Part shown: positions 1 to 5,424 of the stretch, piece after piece
How positions within the stretch are numbered: position 1 is the first letter of the stretch
Layout: each line of letters opens with the position of its first letter
NCBI GenBank assembly: GCA_013152695.1
Contig: JAADFV010000172.1
Location: 1-5,721 of the forward strand
Reading direction: 5' to 3'
Length of the DNA stretch: 5,721 nt
Source of the DNA: Chloroflexota bacterium
GTDB lineage: Bacteria > Chloroflexota > Anaerolineae > J102
Notes under the pieces: generated by a model
The model's database searches: none
What the model was told of the DNA's origin: nothing
What the model saw: the letters and a program-made list of their open reading frames with translations, nothing else
Translations under genes and position numbers: made by a program

Positions 1-1827
1 GATGAGATTGGCACTATTAACAGCGATAGCTGCCATATTGGCCAGAGCTGTAAATGATTCAAGGTCTTCCTGGCTGTAAGCATTGAGTTGCTTGCTCTGC
101 ACCTGCATGACGCCTATCACATTGCCCTCGATTTTCATAGGGGCGAACATAGCCGATCGCGGTGAATCAGCTTGCTCTTCTGCCGGAGGCAGACCCGGCA
201 CAATCCTGCCATCATCTTGAATACGATAGCTGACATCGACCCTTTCCCACTGGATGACACTGCAATCTGGCAGATAGAGCGGCTCTCCCGAACGAATCAC
301 CTGGCTTTGGCCCCCCATATCTTCTGCTTGTAAAGGGATGGGGGGAAACTGTGACACATCGAGAATTTTTCCCTCCACAGCCATAAAGGCGGCGTGAATG
401 AGTTGGGTGTCCGGGTTGAAGAGAGAGATGATAAAGGCCGGAGCATCCATCAATGTGGTCACTTGTTCGTAGATGATTTGGTACAAAGTATCGAGATCGC
501 CGTATTCCCCCAAGGCGAGAGCAAGGCGATTGACGGCATTCTGGCGCTGGAGCAGCCGTTCTCGCTCGGCTTCGGCGTAGACTCGATCACTTACGTCACG
601 AGCAAAACCCAGGATCGCTTTTTGTCCAGCAAATTCGATCAGGCCAATACGAATTTCGACAGGAAAGGTGCTACCATCTTTTCGCCGGTGCCGGCCGGGG
701 ACGGTGACCGGTTCACCTGGACGCAATTCATTCCAGAAACGCTGGCGAATTTCCAGAGGAAAGAACTCAGTATTGATATCAGCCACAGTCATCGTCAGCA
801 ATTCCTCTCGGCTGTAGCCCAAGCTCTCGCAGGCCTGAGGATTCACTTCCAGGAAATGGCCTTCGAAATCGTTCAGAAATATGGCATCACCGGCTTGTTC
901 GATCAAGGAACGGAACCGTAATTCGCTGGTTTGCAACTCGGCCGTACGACGCTGAATCTCTTGACGGAGGAACAAATTGCCCCCCAGCATCAACACGACC
1001 AAACCCAAGATCGCTGCAATCATCCAAAATACCCAGCGGGGAATTCCGGGCTGTGGTGCATCACCAAACCACTGATGCAATGACTGATAGTACATCGACT
1101 TGGAATCAGCTTTGATCTCGCGAATATATTTGTCGAGGGCCGTAAGCAGTTCAGCATTAGCTCCTTTACCCGTGGCAAAGTGGACTTCGATGGGATTGAA
1201 GAGAATACTGGTCTCGCTAAGGCGGTACTTTCCCTGGCGCTCCATGGCAAAAAGATGGTTGACAACAGCGGCGTCAGCGTTGTTTGCTTCCACAGCCTTC
1301 ATGGCAGCATTGTAGTCAGGTACATAGAGGAAATATGCGTTGATATCGAAACGCCGCAGTAGATCTTTCAGGGCCGCAGTATGAATATCGCTTTCGATGG
1401 CTGCAACCGTCCATCCCGCCATATCTGTAATGTCGATATTGTTTTCACCCAGTTGGGCAAAAATGACTCCCCAATTACTGATTACAGTTTCTTGATTGAA
1501 ATCAAAACGCTGAGCACGTTCAGGCGAGAAAGCAATCGCCCCGAGGATATCAATCTGACCCTGCGCCAATAGTTTCAAACAATCATCCCAGTTGCAAGGC
1601 ACAAACTCCAGGTTCCAATCTTCTTTTTTTGCCACATAATCGAGGATGTCTACCACAAACCCGACAGGTTTACCCGCTTCGCTCATTGATTGGAGGGGAG
1701 GATTATTATAAATGCCCACTCGCACAGCCCGCCCCCCCTCTGATGCTGCTTCTAAGGAAAAGAAAAAGCCCAGTTCAAATACAAGGGTTATAATCAGAAT
1801 GTAAACAAATGATGCACGTCGCTTCAT
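1..1827 (-). CDS. Membrane sensor with SBP_bac_3, PAS and GAF domains, probable histidine kinase (partial, C-terminus off window)
   Basis: The frame is open from the ATG at 1827 to the window edge: 609 codons with no stop. Residues 7-25 are a hydrophobic signal or anchor segment. Residues about 35-255 resemble family 3 solute-binding proteins (VRVGIYNNPPLQSM, then a DIL segment, a W-D-x-C-L-x-x-L-x-x-G-x-I-D-I-L motif, and SPERAQRFDF), which bind amino acids and similar small ligands outside the membrane. A membrane helix lies at about 264-285 (WVFWMIAAILGLVVLML). A PAS domain follows at about 302-425 (SLIEQAGDAIF, then a GY-SREELL motif, a RRKDGSTFPVE strand and GFARDVSD). A GAF domain runs from about 440 to the edge. 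Such BvgS-like architectures usually end in HisKA/HATPase_c, less often GGDEF; the output domain is not visible, so 'kinase' is inferred. The start is fixed by an in-frame stop upstream near 1880 with no ATG between; a weak GAGG lies about 11 bases before it. The gene is divergent from msrPQ. Confidence 0.85.
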   Translation of the reverse strand, partial: MKRRASFVYILIITLVFELGFFFSLEAASEGGRAVRVGIYNNPPLQSMSEAGKPVGFVVDILDYVAKKEDWNLEFVPCNWDDCLKLLAQGQIDILGAIAFSPERAQRFDFNQETVISNWGVIFAQLGENNIDITDMAGWTVAAIESDIHTAALKDLLRRFDINAYFLYVPDYNAAMKAVEANNADAAVVNHLFAMERQGKYRLSETSILFNPIEVHFATGKGANAELLTALDKYIREIKADSKSMYYQSLHQWFGDAPQPGIPRWVFWMIAAILGLVVLMLGGNLFLRQEIQRRTAELQTSELRFRSLIEQAGDAIFLNDFEGHFLEVNPQACESLGYSREELLTMTVADINTEFFPLEIRQRFWNELRPGEPVTVPGRHRRKDGSTFPVEIRIGLIEFAGQKAILGFARDVSDRVYAEAERERLLQRQNAVNRLALALGEYGDLDTLYQIIYEQVTTLMDAPAFIISLFNPDTQLIHAAFMAVEGKILDVSQFPPIPLQAEDMGGQSQVIRSGEPLYLPDCSVIQWERVDVSYRIQDDGRIVPGLPPAEEQADSPRSAMFAPMKIEGNVIGVMQVQSKQLNAYSQEDLESFTALANMAAIAVNSANLI

Positions 1828-1899
1828 GTCGCTAGCATCCTCGAAACGCCAATTCCTTGATTTCTGGTGGCCATAGCATCAGATCGAACGTCTGCATCC

Positions 1900-1927
1900 A
1901 TTGTACCATTAACTCAAATGTTCGCAA
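1900..1927 (-). promoter_or_regulatory. Candidate sigma-70 promoter for the sensor gene
   Basis: On the minus strand, TTGCGA (1927-1922, 4 of 6 matches to TTGACA) is followed after 16 bases by TACAAT (1905-1900, 5 of 6 matches to TATAAT). Transcription would start near 1893, giving a leader of about 65 bases before the ATG at 1827. This is a match by eye only. Confidence 0.4.
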
Positions 1928-1998
1928 AGGCGTTTTTTACCGTGAATAAATTATTACAGCTCATGTTAACCACGGCGTACGTTCGTAAGGAATCCCTC

Positions 1999-2026
1999 TA
2001 GACAATACTCAGATATCTGCTACTCT
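1999..2026 (+). promoter_or_regulatory. Candidate promoter for msrPQ
   Basis: TAGACA (1999-2004, 5 of 6 matches to the -35 consensus) is followed after 16 bases by TACTCT (2021-2026), a poor -10 partly compensated by an extended TG at 2018-2019. The start site would be near 2033, about 38 bases before the msrP ATG. The weak -10 would suit an activator-dependent promoter, but that is inference. Confidence 0.28.
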
Positions 2027-2070
2027 TTCAAGGTTCCCTCTATCCTTTTATCTCATTACGAGTTACCCTT

Positions 2071-3042
2071 ATGTCTAACTATCCCCGCATCCCCTCCTCC
2101 GAGATTACTCCCGAACATCTTTACCGTAGCCGGCGGCGCTTTATGAAAGGTGCCGGTGCTGTCGCTTTGACGGCCCTTCTTGCCGCCTGTGGTGTCTCTA
2201 TCTCCGGCACTTCCACACCTCCGGCCGCCAGTCCAACCCCCGGCAGCTCTGATGACCTGCTAAGCGGCGATGTGTTGCAGGATGAATTGGGCAATGTCGC
2301 CAATACCTGGCAGCAGATCACCTCCTACAACAACTTCTACGAATTCACTACCGATAAAGAGGGTGTCGCTACCCTGGCCCAAGATTTTCCCAGCGAACCG
2401 TGGAAGGTGCAAGTGGGCGGTCTTGTCGAAAAACCACAGGTTTTCGATTTAGACGATCTGCGTCGATTTGAGCAGGAAGAGCGGATCTACCGGTTACGCT
2501 GTGTCGAGGCCTGGTCAATGGTGATTCCCTGGTTTGGTTTCCCCTTGTCCCGCCTCCTGAAGGAAGTGCAGCCGCTTTCAGCGGCTAAATACGTCCGTTT
2601 TCAGACCATTTATAATCCCGAGCGCATGCCTGGCCAACAGAATAACCTGTTCCCCTGGCCCTACATCGAGGGTTTACGGCTGGACGAGGCCATGCACGAC
2701 CTGACCCTGCTGGCCACGGGGCTTTATGGTAAGCAACTACCCATGCAAAATGGTGCGCCCGTCCGCCTGGTCGTACCTTGGAAATACGGTTTCAAGAGCA
2801 TCAAGTCCATCGTCAAGATTGATTTGGTGGAAGAAATGCCCATTTCCTTGTGGATGGCAGCCGCCCCTAACGAATATGGCTTCTACGCCAATGTCAATCC
2901 TCAGGTCAGCCATCCTCGTTGGTCGCAACGCAGCGAACGCCGTATTGGCGAACGCAAGCGTCGAGAAACTTTAATGTTCAACGGTTACGGTGAACAAGTG
3001 GCTTCGTTGTATGCCGGCATGGATTTACGGAAGAATTTCTAG
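2071..3042 (+). CDS. msrP: Protein-methionine-sulfoxide reductase catalytic subunit MsrP (molybdopterin-dependent, YedY family)
   Basis: This 323-residue protein is the catalytic subunit of the MsrPQ system, which reduces methionine sulfoxide in proteins outside the cytoplasm using Mo-molybdopterin. Residues 20-26 (SRRRFMK) form a twin-arginine signal, as expected for an enzyme exported folded with cofactor. Just after the hydrophobic stretch is a lipobox, LAAC with Cys40, followed by a Ser/Thr/Pro-rich linker (about 45-60), so the mature protein is probably a lipoprotein. Family landmarks are intact: NNFYEF at 87-92 near the cofactor, the expected molybdenum ligand Cys144 in [14 protein letters not shown], Thr179, YNPERMPGQ at 181-189, Asn227 and Arg232 before [12 protein letters not shown], and the C-terminal [10 protein letters not shown] and [14 protein letters not shown] blocks. 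Length is typical of the family. No strong ribosome-binding site is seen; a lone GAG lies about 8 bases upstream. msrQ follows after two bases, as in known msrPQ operons. Confidence 0.96.
   Translation: MSNYPRIPSSEITPEHLYRSRRRFMKGAGAVALTALLAACGVSISGTSTPPAASPTPGSSDDLLSGDVLQDELGNVANTWQQITSYNNFYEFTTDKEGVATLAQDFPSEPWKVQVGGLVEKPQVFDLDDLRRFEQEERIYRLRCVEAWSMVIPWFGFPLSRLLKEVQPLSAAKYVRFQTIYNPERMPGQQNNLFPWPYIEGLRLDEAMHDLTLLATGLYGKQLPMQNGAPVRLVVPWKYGFKSIKSIVKIDLVEEMPISLWMAAAPNEYGFYANVNPQVSHPRWSQRSERRIGERKRRETLMFNGYGEQVASLYAGMDLRKNF
3029..3035 (+). promoter_or_regulatory. Ribosome-binding site of msrQ inside the msrP 3' end
   Basis: GGAAGAA lies 9 bases before the msrQ ATG at 3045, within the last codons of msrP. 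It supports this start and suggests that translation of the two genes is coupled. Confidence 0.55.
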
Positions 3043-3044
3043 CA

Positions 3045-3665
3045 ATGCGCCGACGTTTTCAATTCACACCCTTTCAACTTGCCGTGCATGGTGCCGCCTG
3101 GATTCCTCTAGCCCTGCTGTTGTGGGACCTCTGGCAAGGTCATCTCTCAGTCAATCCCATCCAGGATATCACCCTTCGAACGGGTAAGACCGCCATGATT
3201 CTCCTGGTACTTACCCTCGCCGTTACCCCCTTGCAGACTTTGTTGGGGGTGAGACAACTGTCGAGGGTGAGGCGGGCGTTAGGGCTCTATGCCTTTTTCT
3301 ACGCTACGCTGCATTTTCTTACCTACGTCGTCCTCGATTATGGCCTGGACTTCCGTCTGCTCTTGCTGGAGCTTACCGAAAAACGCTACGTGCTGGTAGG
3401 TTTTGCTGCTTTTCTCATCCTTGCTGTCCTGGCCATCACCTCGACCCAAGCCTGGCAGCAACGCCTGAAAAATAATTGGAAAACACTACACCGCGGGATT
3501 TACTTGGCGGCAGGTTTGGTGATGTTACATTACATCTGGGTGCAGAAAGCAGATATTCGCCAACCTCTGCTTTGGTCAGCCATCCTCCTCCTGCTCCTGA
3601 TTTTACGCTTACCCCCACTGCGCCGCTGGTGGCGTCGCCAACGCCGGCGTGTTTCCCTGGCTTAG
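3045..3665 (+). CDS. msrQ: Protein-methionine-sulfoxide reductase heme-binding membrane subunit MsrQ (YedZ family)
   Basis: This 206-residue integral membrane protein passes electrons from the membrane (quinol pool or a flavin reductase in studied homologues) to MsrP. It belongs to the ferric-reductase-like transmembrane family. Hydrophobic segments are visible at about 14-31, 47-65, 80-97, 115-134, 152-167 and 173-190, giving six helices as usual. Characteristic blocks are NPIQDITLRTGKTA (37-50), the RRALGLYAFFYATLHFLTY stretch (76-94) and the LHRGIYLAAGLVMLHYIW stretch (148-165). His90, His149 and His162 match the conserved heme-ligand positions. The C-terminus is strongly basic (RRWWRRQRRR, 193-202), fitting a cytoplasmic tail by the positive-inside rule. 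The gene starts two bases after the msrP stop and is clearly co-transcribed with it. Its TAG overlaps the stop of the convergent downstream gene, leaving no room for a dedicated terminator. Confidence 0.95.
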   Translation: MRRRFQFTPFQLAVHGAAWIPLALLLWDLWQGHLSVNPIQDITLRTGKTAMILLVLTLAVTPLQTLLGVRQLSRVRRALGLYAFFYATLHFLTYVVLDYGLDFRLLLLELTEKRYVLVGFAAFLILAVLAITSTQAWQQRLKNNWKTLHRGIYLAAGLVMLHYIWVQKADIRQPLLWSAILLLLLILRLPPLRRWWRRQRRRVSLA

Positions 3666-4459
3666 GTACCAAATATACTTTCTACTCGCGCCAGCGCTTG
3701 TTCCTCGCTACGAGAGGGCGAAAATTCCAGGCCGATCTCACCGTCGAACCCCAGTTCGTCCAGTTTTTTCTTGATATTGACGAAGTTGATCTCACCCGTG
3801 CCCGGCTCCTGGCGTGTGGGCACGTCACCGATATGGACAGCAGAGATTAGATCGAAATAGCTTTCCAGCGTCCAGAGGAGTTCACCCGAACCTCGTTGCT
3901 GGTGATAAGTGTCGAAGGTGAGGCGAAATTGGGGATGATCCATGCGTCTCACCCAGTCCGCGGCCAGTTGGGGATGATCCACAAGCACCTTGCCCACAAA
4001 ATGGAAGCGGTTCAGGCACTCCACCCGCACTTCTACCCTGGTCTGTTCCACCAGTTTGAGAATGCGTTCCGTTTGTTCCAGGAGATTGGCGTATTGTTCG
4101 CCTTCAGAATAGTTGCCTGACAAACGCCGGACGTACTCCACCCCACCCTCTGGCTCGATCTGGTTGGAGAAGATGTAGAGCACGGGAATGTCGAAGCGCA
4201 CGGCCATCTCCAGACTTTCGGCCCAGGCACGGTAAGTCTTCTCGTTGTCACCGGGATCGGCTAGCGAGCCCATGTCGTCGTCGAAGGTGGAATAGAGCCG
4301 GGCATCGTGGCGCCGACATTCGCTCACCAGATCGGCGATGGGAACCTGGCGCCAGAAGAAGACATTGAGATGACGGATGCCCAGATCGACAAAAGGCGCC
4401 ACGCGCTCAAGCAGAGGGCGGTCGCTGAACCAGAAATTGAGATAGCCGGTGTAGTGCAT
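3662..4459 (-). CDS. Sugar phosphate isomerase/epimerase family TIM-barrel protein, hydroxypyruvate-isomerase-like
   Basis: The 265-residue product matches the xylose-isomerase-like / AP-endonuclease-2 TIM-barrel fold. The most telling motif is HIGDVPTRQEPGTGEINF (209-226), which closely resembles the signature region of hydroxypyruvate isomerase (Hyi). Likely metal and catalytic residues are Glu147 in VECLN, Asp183 and His186 in TFDTYHQQ, His209, and Glu245 in GLEFSP; the two glutamates correspond in placement to the catalytic pair of Hyi. Length is close to Hyi (about 258 residues), so the protein looks complete. Hyi interconverts hydroxypyruvate and tartronate semialdehyde, but many homologues act on other keto sugars; the substrate here is not determined. 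The ATG at 4459 gives an N-terminus that aligns with the family start. No clear Shine-Dalgarno sequence precedes it, and upstream in-frame codons offer only a TTG at 4480. Its stop overlaps the msrQ stop. The dehydrogenase at the right edge lies on the same strand. Confidence 0.85.
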   Translation of the reverse strand: MHYTGYLNFWFSDRPLLERVAPFVDLGIRHLNVFFWRQVPIADLVSECRRHDARLYSTFDDDMGSLADPGDNEKTYRAWAESLEMAVRFDIPVLYIFSNQIEPEGGVEYVRRLSGNYSEGEQYANLLEQTERILKLVEQTRVEVRVECLNRFHFVGKVLVDHPQLAADWVRRMDHPQFRLTFDTYHQQRGSGELLWTLESYFDLISAVHIGDVPTRQEPGTGEINFVNIKKKLDELGFDGEIGLEFSPSRSEEQALARVESIFGT

Positions 4460-4490
4460 GAGATTCGACCCATGTCCAAGGTATGTCGTG

Positions 4491-4518
4491 ATGATAAAGC
4501 GATTTTGACAAAGGTAAA
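4491..4518 (-). promoter_or_regulatory. Candidate promoter for the isomerase gene, overlapping the opposite-strand promoter
   Basis: Read on the minus strand, TTTACC (4518-4513, 4 of 6) is followed after 16 bases by TATCAT (4496-4491, 5 of 6). Transcription would begin near 4484, about 25 bases before the ATG at 4459. The element overlaps the strong plus-strand promoter, so RNA polymerase could not occupy both at once. Confidence 0.33.
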
Positions 4519-4527
4519 ACGATTTTA
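4496..4527 (+). repeat. Direct repeat AAARCGATTTTR, possible operator
   Basis: AAAGCGATTTTG (4496-4507) and AAAACGATTTTA (4516-4527) match at 10 of 12 positions and start exactly 20 bases apart, about two helical turns. The first copy covers the start of the -35 box, and the second fills the spacer up to the -10 box. A regulator bound here, plausibly the downstream AbrB-type protein with its toxin, would block the promoter. The regulator's identity is inference. Confidence 0.45.
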
Positions 4528-4533
4528 TATAAT
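4505..4533 (+). promoter_or_regulatory. Perfect-consensus sigma-70 promoter for the antitoxin-toxin operon
   Basis: TTGACA (4505-4510), exactly 17 bases, then TATAAT (4528-4533): full consensus in both boxes with ideal spacing. Transcription would start around 4540 and run toward the AbrB-type gene at 4727, giving a leader of roughly 187 bases. Such a strong promoter normally needs repression, which suits an autoregulated toxin-antitoxin operon. No other plus-strand gene lies between it and 4727. Confidence 0.75.
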
Positions 4534-4726
4534 GTAAGGCGAAATTGTCCGCTGCAAGCTGGCTGGCGCCGATACCAATGAAAATCCCTTGTCCTCGGGG
4601 GATTCGTAATCCGCCCTGGGGAGCACTGCTCCCGAGCCGGATTCGCCTCTGGACGTCATCCTGTCCCAGCCGAATCCGTGATTTGGCGTCAATTTACGCT
4701 ATTTTCGAGGCTGGTGAAAATCCAAA
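4534..4726 (+). other. Long leader region upstream of the antitoxin gene
   Basis: This stretch lies between the strong promoter and the antitoxin ATG. It shows no convincing gene. Its middle part (4600-4678) is packed with inverted repeats, described separately. It could be an untranslated leader that folds and modulates antitoxin-toxin expression, or an inserted repeat element. No known riboswitch or T-box signature is recognised. No U-rich tract follows any of the hairpins, so an intrinsic terminator is not supported. Confidence 0.45.
4600..4678 (+). repeat. Cluster of inverted repeats in the leader (possible interspersed repeat element)
   Basis: Three pairings sit in succession. GGATT (4600-4604) pairs with AATCC (4608-4612) across a 3-base loop. 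GGGAGC (4619-4624) pairs with GCTCCC (4628-4633) across ACT. CGGATTCG (4638-4645) pairs with CGAATCCG (4671-4678) across 25 bases. GGATTCG therefore occurs twice directly (4600-4606, 4639-4645) and once inverted (4671-4677). The density of short palindromes sharing one core is typical of small intergenic repeat elements, but only a genome search could show further copies. Confidence 0.5.
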
Positions 4727-4966
4727 ATGAAAATGATTACAGCGCAAGTAAGCAGTAAATATCAGATGGTCATACCCAAAGAAGTACGTTTGGCTTTGGG
4801 CATCCGACCCCATGATCAGATTCTTTTTCTTATCGAGGGAGATCGAGTCTACTTGCGTCCTCGACCGGAAAGTTTTACCGAGAAATTGCGGGGACTGCAT
4901 GCCCATGTTTGGCAACGCCCTACCGAAGAATGGTTGGCAAGAGAGCGCAGCTCATGGGAAGAATGA
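4727..4966 (+). CDS. AbrB/MazE/SpoVT-family DNA-binding protein, probable antitoxin
   Basis: This is a 79-residue protein with an N-terminal SpoVT/AbrB swapped-hairpin DNA-binding domain at about residues 4-45: the VSSKYQMVIPKEVRLALGI block, then the HDQILFLIEGDRVYLRP strands. The C-terminal 30 residues (about 50-79, with EKLRGLHAHVW and EEWLARERSSWEE) are charged and probably helical, as expected for the segment of a VapB-type antitoxin that wraps its PIN toxin. It would neutralise the downstream PIN nuclease and repress its own operon. The ATG at 4727 is preceded by GGTG about 10 bases upstream, a weak ribosome-binding site; an internal ATG at 4733 is possible but would shorten the first strand by two residues. 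Its stop overlaps the start of the PIN gene. It is expressed from the strong promoter at 4505-4533 through a long leader. Confidence 0.9.
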   Translation: MKMITAQVSSKYQMVIPKEVRLALGIRPHDQILFLIEGDRVYLRPRPESFTEKLRGLHAHVWQRPTEEWLARERSSWEE

Positions 4967-5418
4967 GTGACCTGCGGGATGACTTGTCGTCATACTCGCT
5001 GATCATAATAGACACCATGGTCTTCGTCTATTTGCTGGAGGCGCATCCAACCTATGGCTCTTTGGCCGGACAGGTACTGGAAGCACTGGAAGCGGGGGAA
5101 TTTGCGGGTGCTATCAGCACAGTGACGCTGACCGAGATTTTGACCGCACCAGCCCAGGCAAATGATGCTGGGGCTATGTTGGATTATGAAATGTATCTGC
5201 TACACTTCCCGAATCTCTCGATTCATCCTCTCGATATCGAGATTGCGCGAGAAGCAGCATGGGTGCGGGCCCGTACTGGCCTTCCTACTCCTGATTCGAT
5301 TGTGTTGGCCACAGCATACGCCCTCAATGCGGATGCCATCGTGACTAACGACAAACGTTGGCGGCAGAAAATCAAGGACAAGGCGCTTCTGCTATTGGCC
5401 GATTACGTTGAAGAATAG
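4963..5418 (+). CDS. PIN-domain ribonuclease, probable VapC-type toxin
   Basis: With the ATG at 4963 this is a 151-residue PIN-domain protein, a typical VapC length. The four expected acidic residues of the metal-dependent nuclease site are present: Asp17 in LIIIDTMVFVYLLE, Glu58 in TVTLTEIL, Asp111 in LPTPDSIVLATAYA, and Asp130 in AIVTNDKRW. The toxin is therefore predicted active, cutting RNA (tRNA or rRNA in studied VapC proteins; the target here is unknown). The start was chosen because its ATG overlaps the antitoxin TGA as ATGA, the usual coupling in such pairs. An in-frame ATG at 4954 with GAGAG 8 bases upstream is a good alternative (154 residues). The ATG at 4909 would overlap the antitoxin by 58 bases and add residues with no PIN homology. 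The gene ends six bases before the convergent dehydrogenase stop. Confidence 0.9.
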   Translation: MSDLRDDLSSYSLIIIDTMVFVYLLEAHPTYGSLAGQVLEALEAGEFAGAISTVTLTEILTAPAQANDAGAMLDYEMYLLHFPNLSIHPLDIEIAREAAWVRARTGLPTPDSIVLATAYALNADAIVTNDKRWRQKIKDKALLLLADYVEE

Positions 5419-5424
5419 AATGTT

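Larger units (their letters stand above)
1828..2070. other. Divergent intergenic region between sensor and msrPQ
   Basis: This is 243 bases without a credible coding frame, and AT-richer than the flanking genes. It separates two divergently transcribed units, so it must hold promoters in both directions. Visible elements are one candidate promoter per strand, a short inverted repeat CGAAC (1885-1889) / GTTCG (1920-1924), and the palindrome AGATATCT (2011-2018). The CGAAC/GTTCG pair flanks the candidate -10 of the minus-strand promoter, so it could be an operator; at 5 bp per arm it could equally be chance. Confidence 0.6.

Noticed and set aside
394..921. Plus-strand open frame of 175 codons
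   Set aside because: It is antisense to the PAS and GAF part of the sensor, whose minus-strand frame is continuous and clearly homologous. The plus-strand product resembles nothing known.
3476..3850. Plus-strand frame of 124 codons across the msrQ/isomerase junction
   Set aside because: It overlaps the end of msrQ in another frame and is antisense to the isomerase. Its composition is low-complexity Pro/Thr/Ala and it has no ribosome-binding site.
4619..4633. GGGAGC/GCTCCC hairpin as an intrinsic terminator
   Set aside because: No T-tract follows on either strand, and a terminator here would separate the strong promoter from its only downstream operon.
4545..4730. Leader frame (TTG at 4545 or ATG at 4578) ending with an ATGA overlap with the antitoxin start
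   Set aside because: The coupling geometry is attractive, but no ribosome-binding site precedes either start. The predicted peptide is Arg/Pro-rich and its repeated PSRIR segments simply translate the DNA inverted repeats. A real leader peptide cannot be excluded without conservation data.
4694..4915. Minus-strand frame of 73 codons opposite the antitoxin gene
   Set aside because: It is a shadow of the AbrB-type gene, which has strong domain similarity on the plus strand.
4909..4962. Upstream start for the PIN gene at 4909
   Set aside because: It would overlap the antitoxin by 58 bases and add 18 residues outside the PIN fold. The ATGA overlap at 4963, or the ATG at 4954, fits toxin-antitoxin organisation better.
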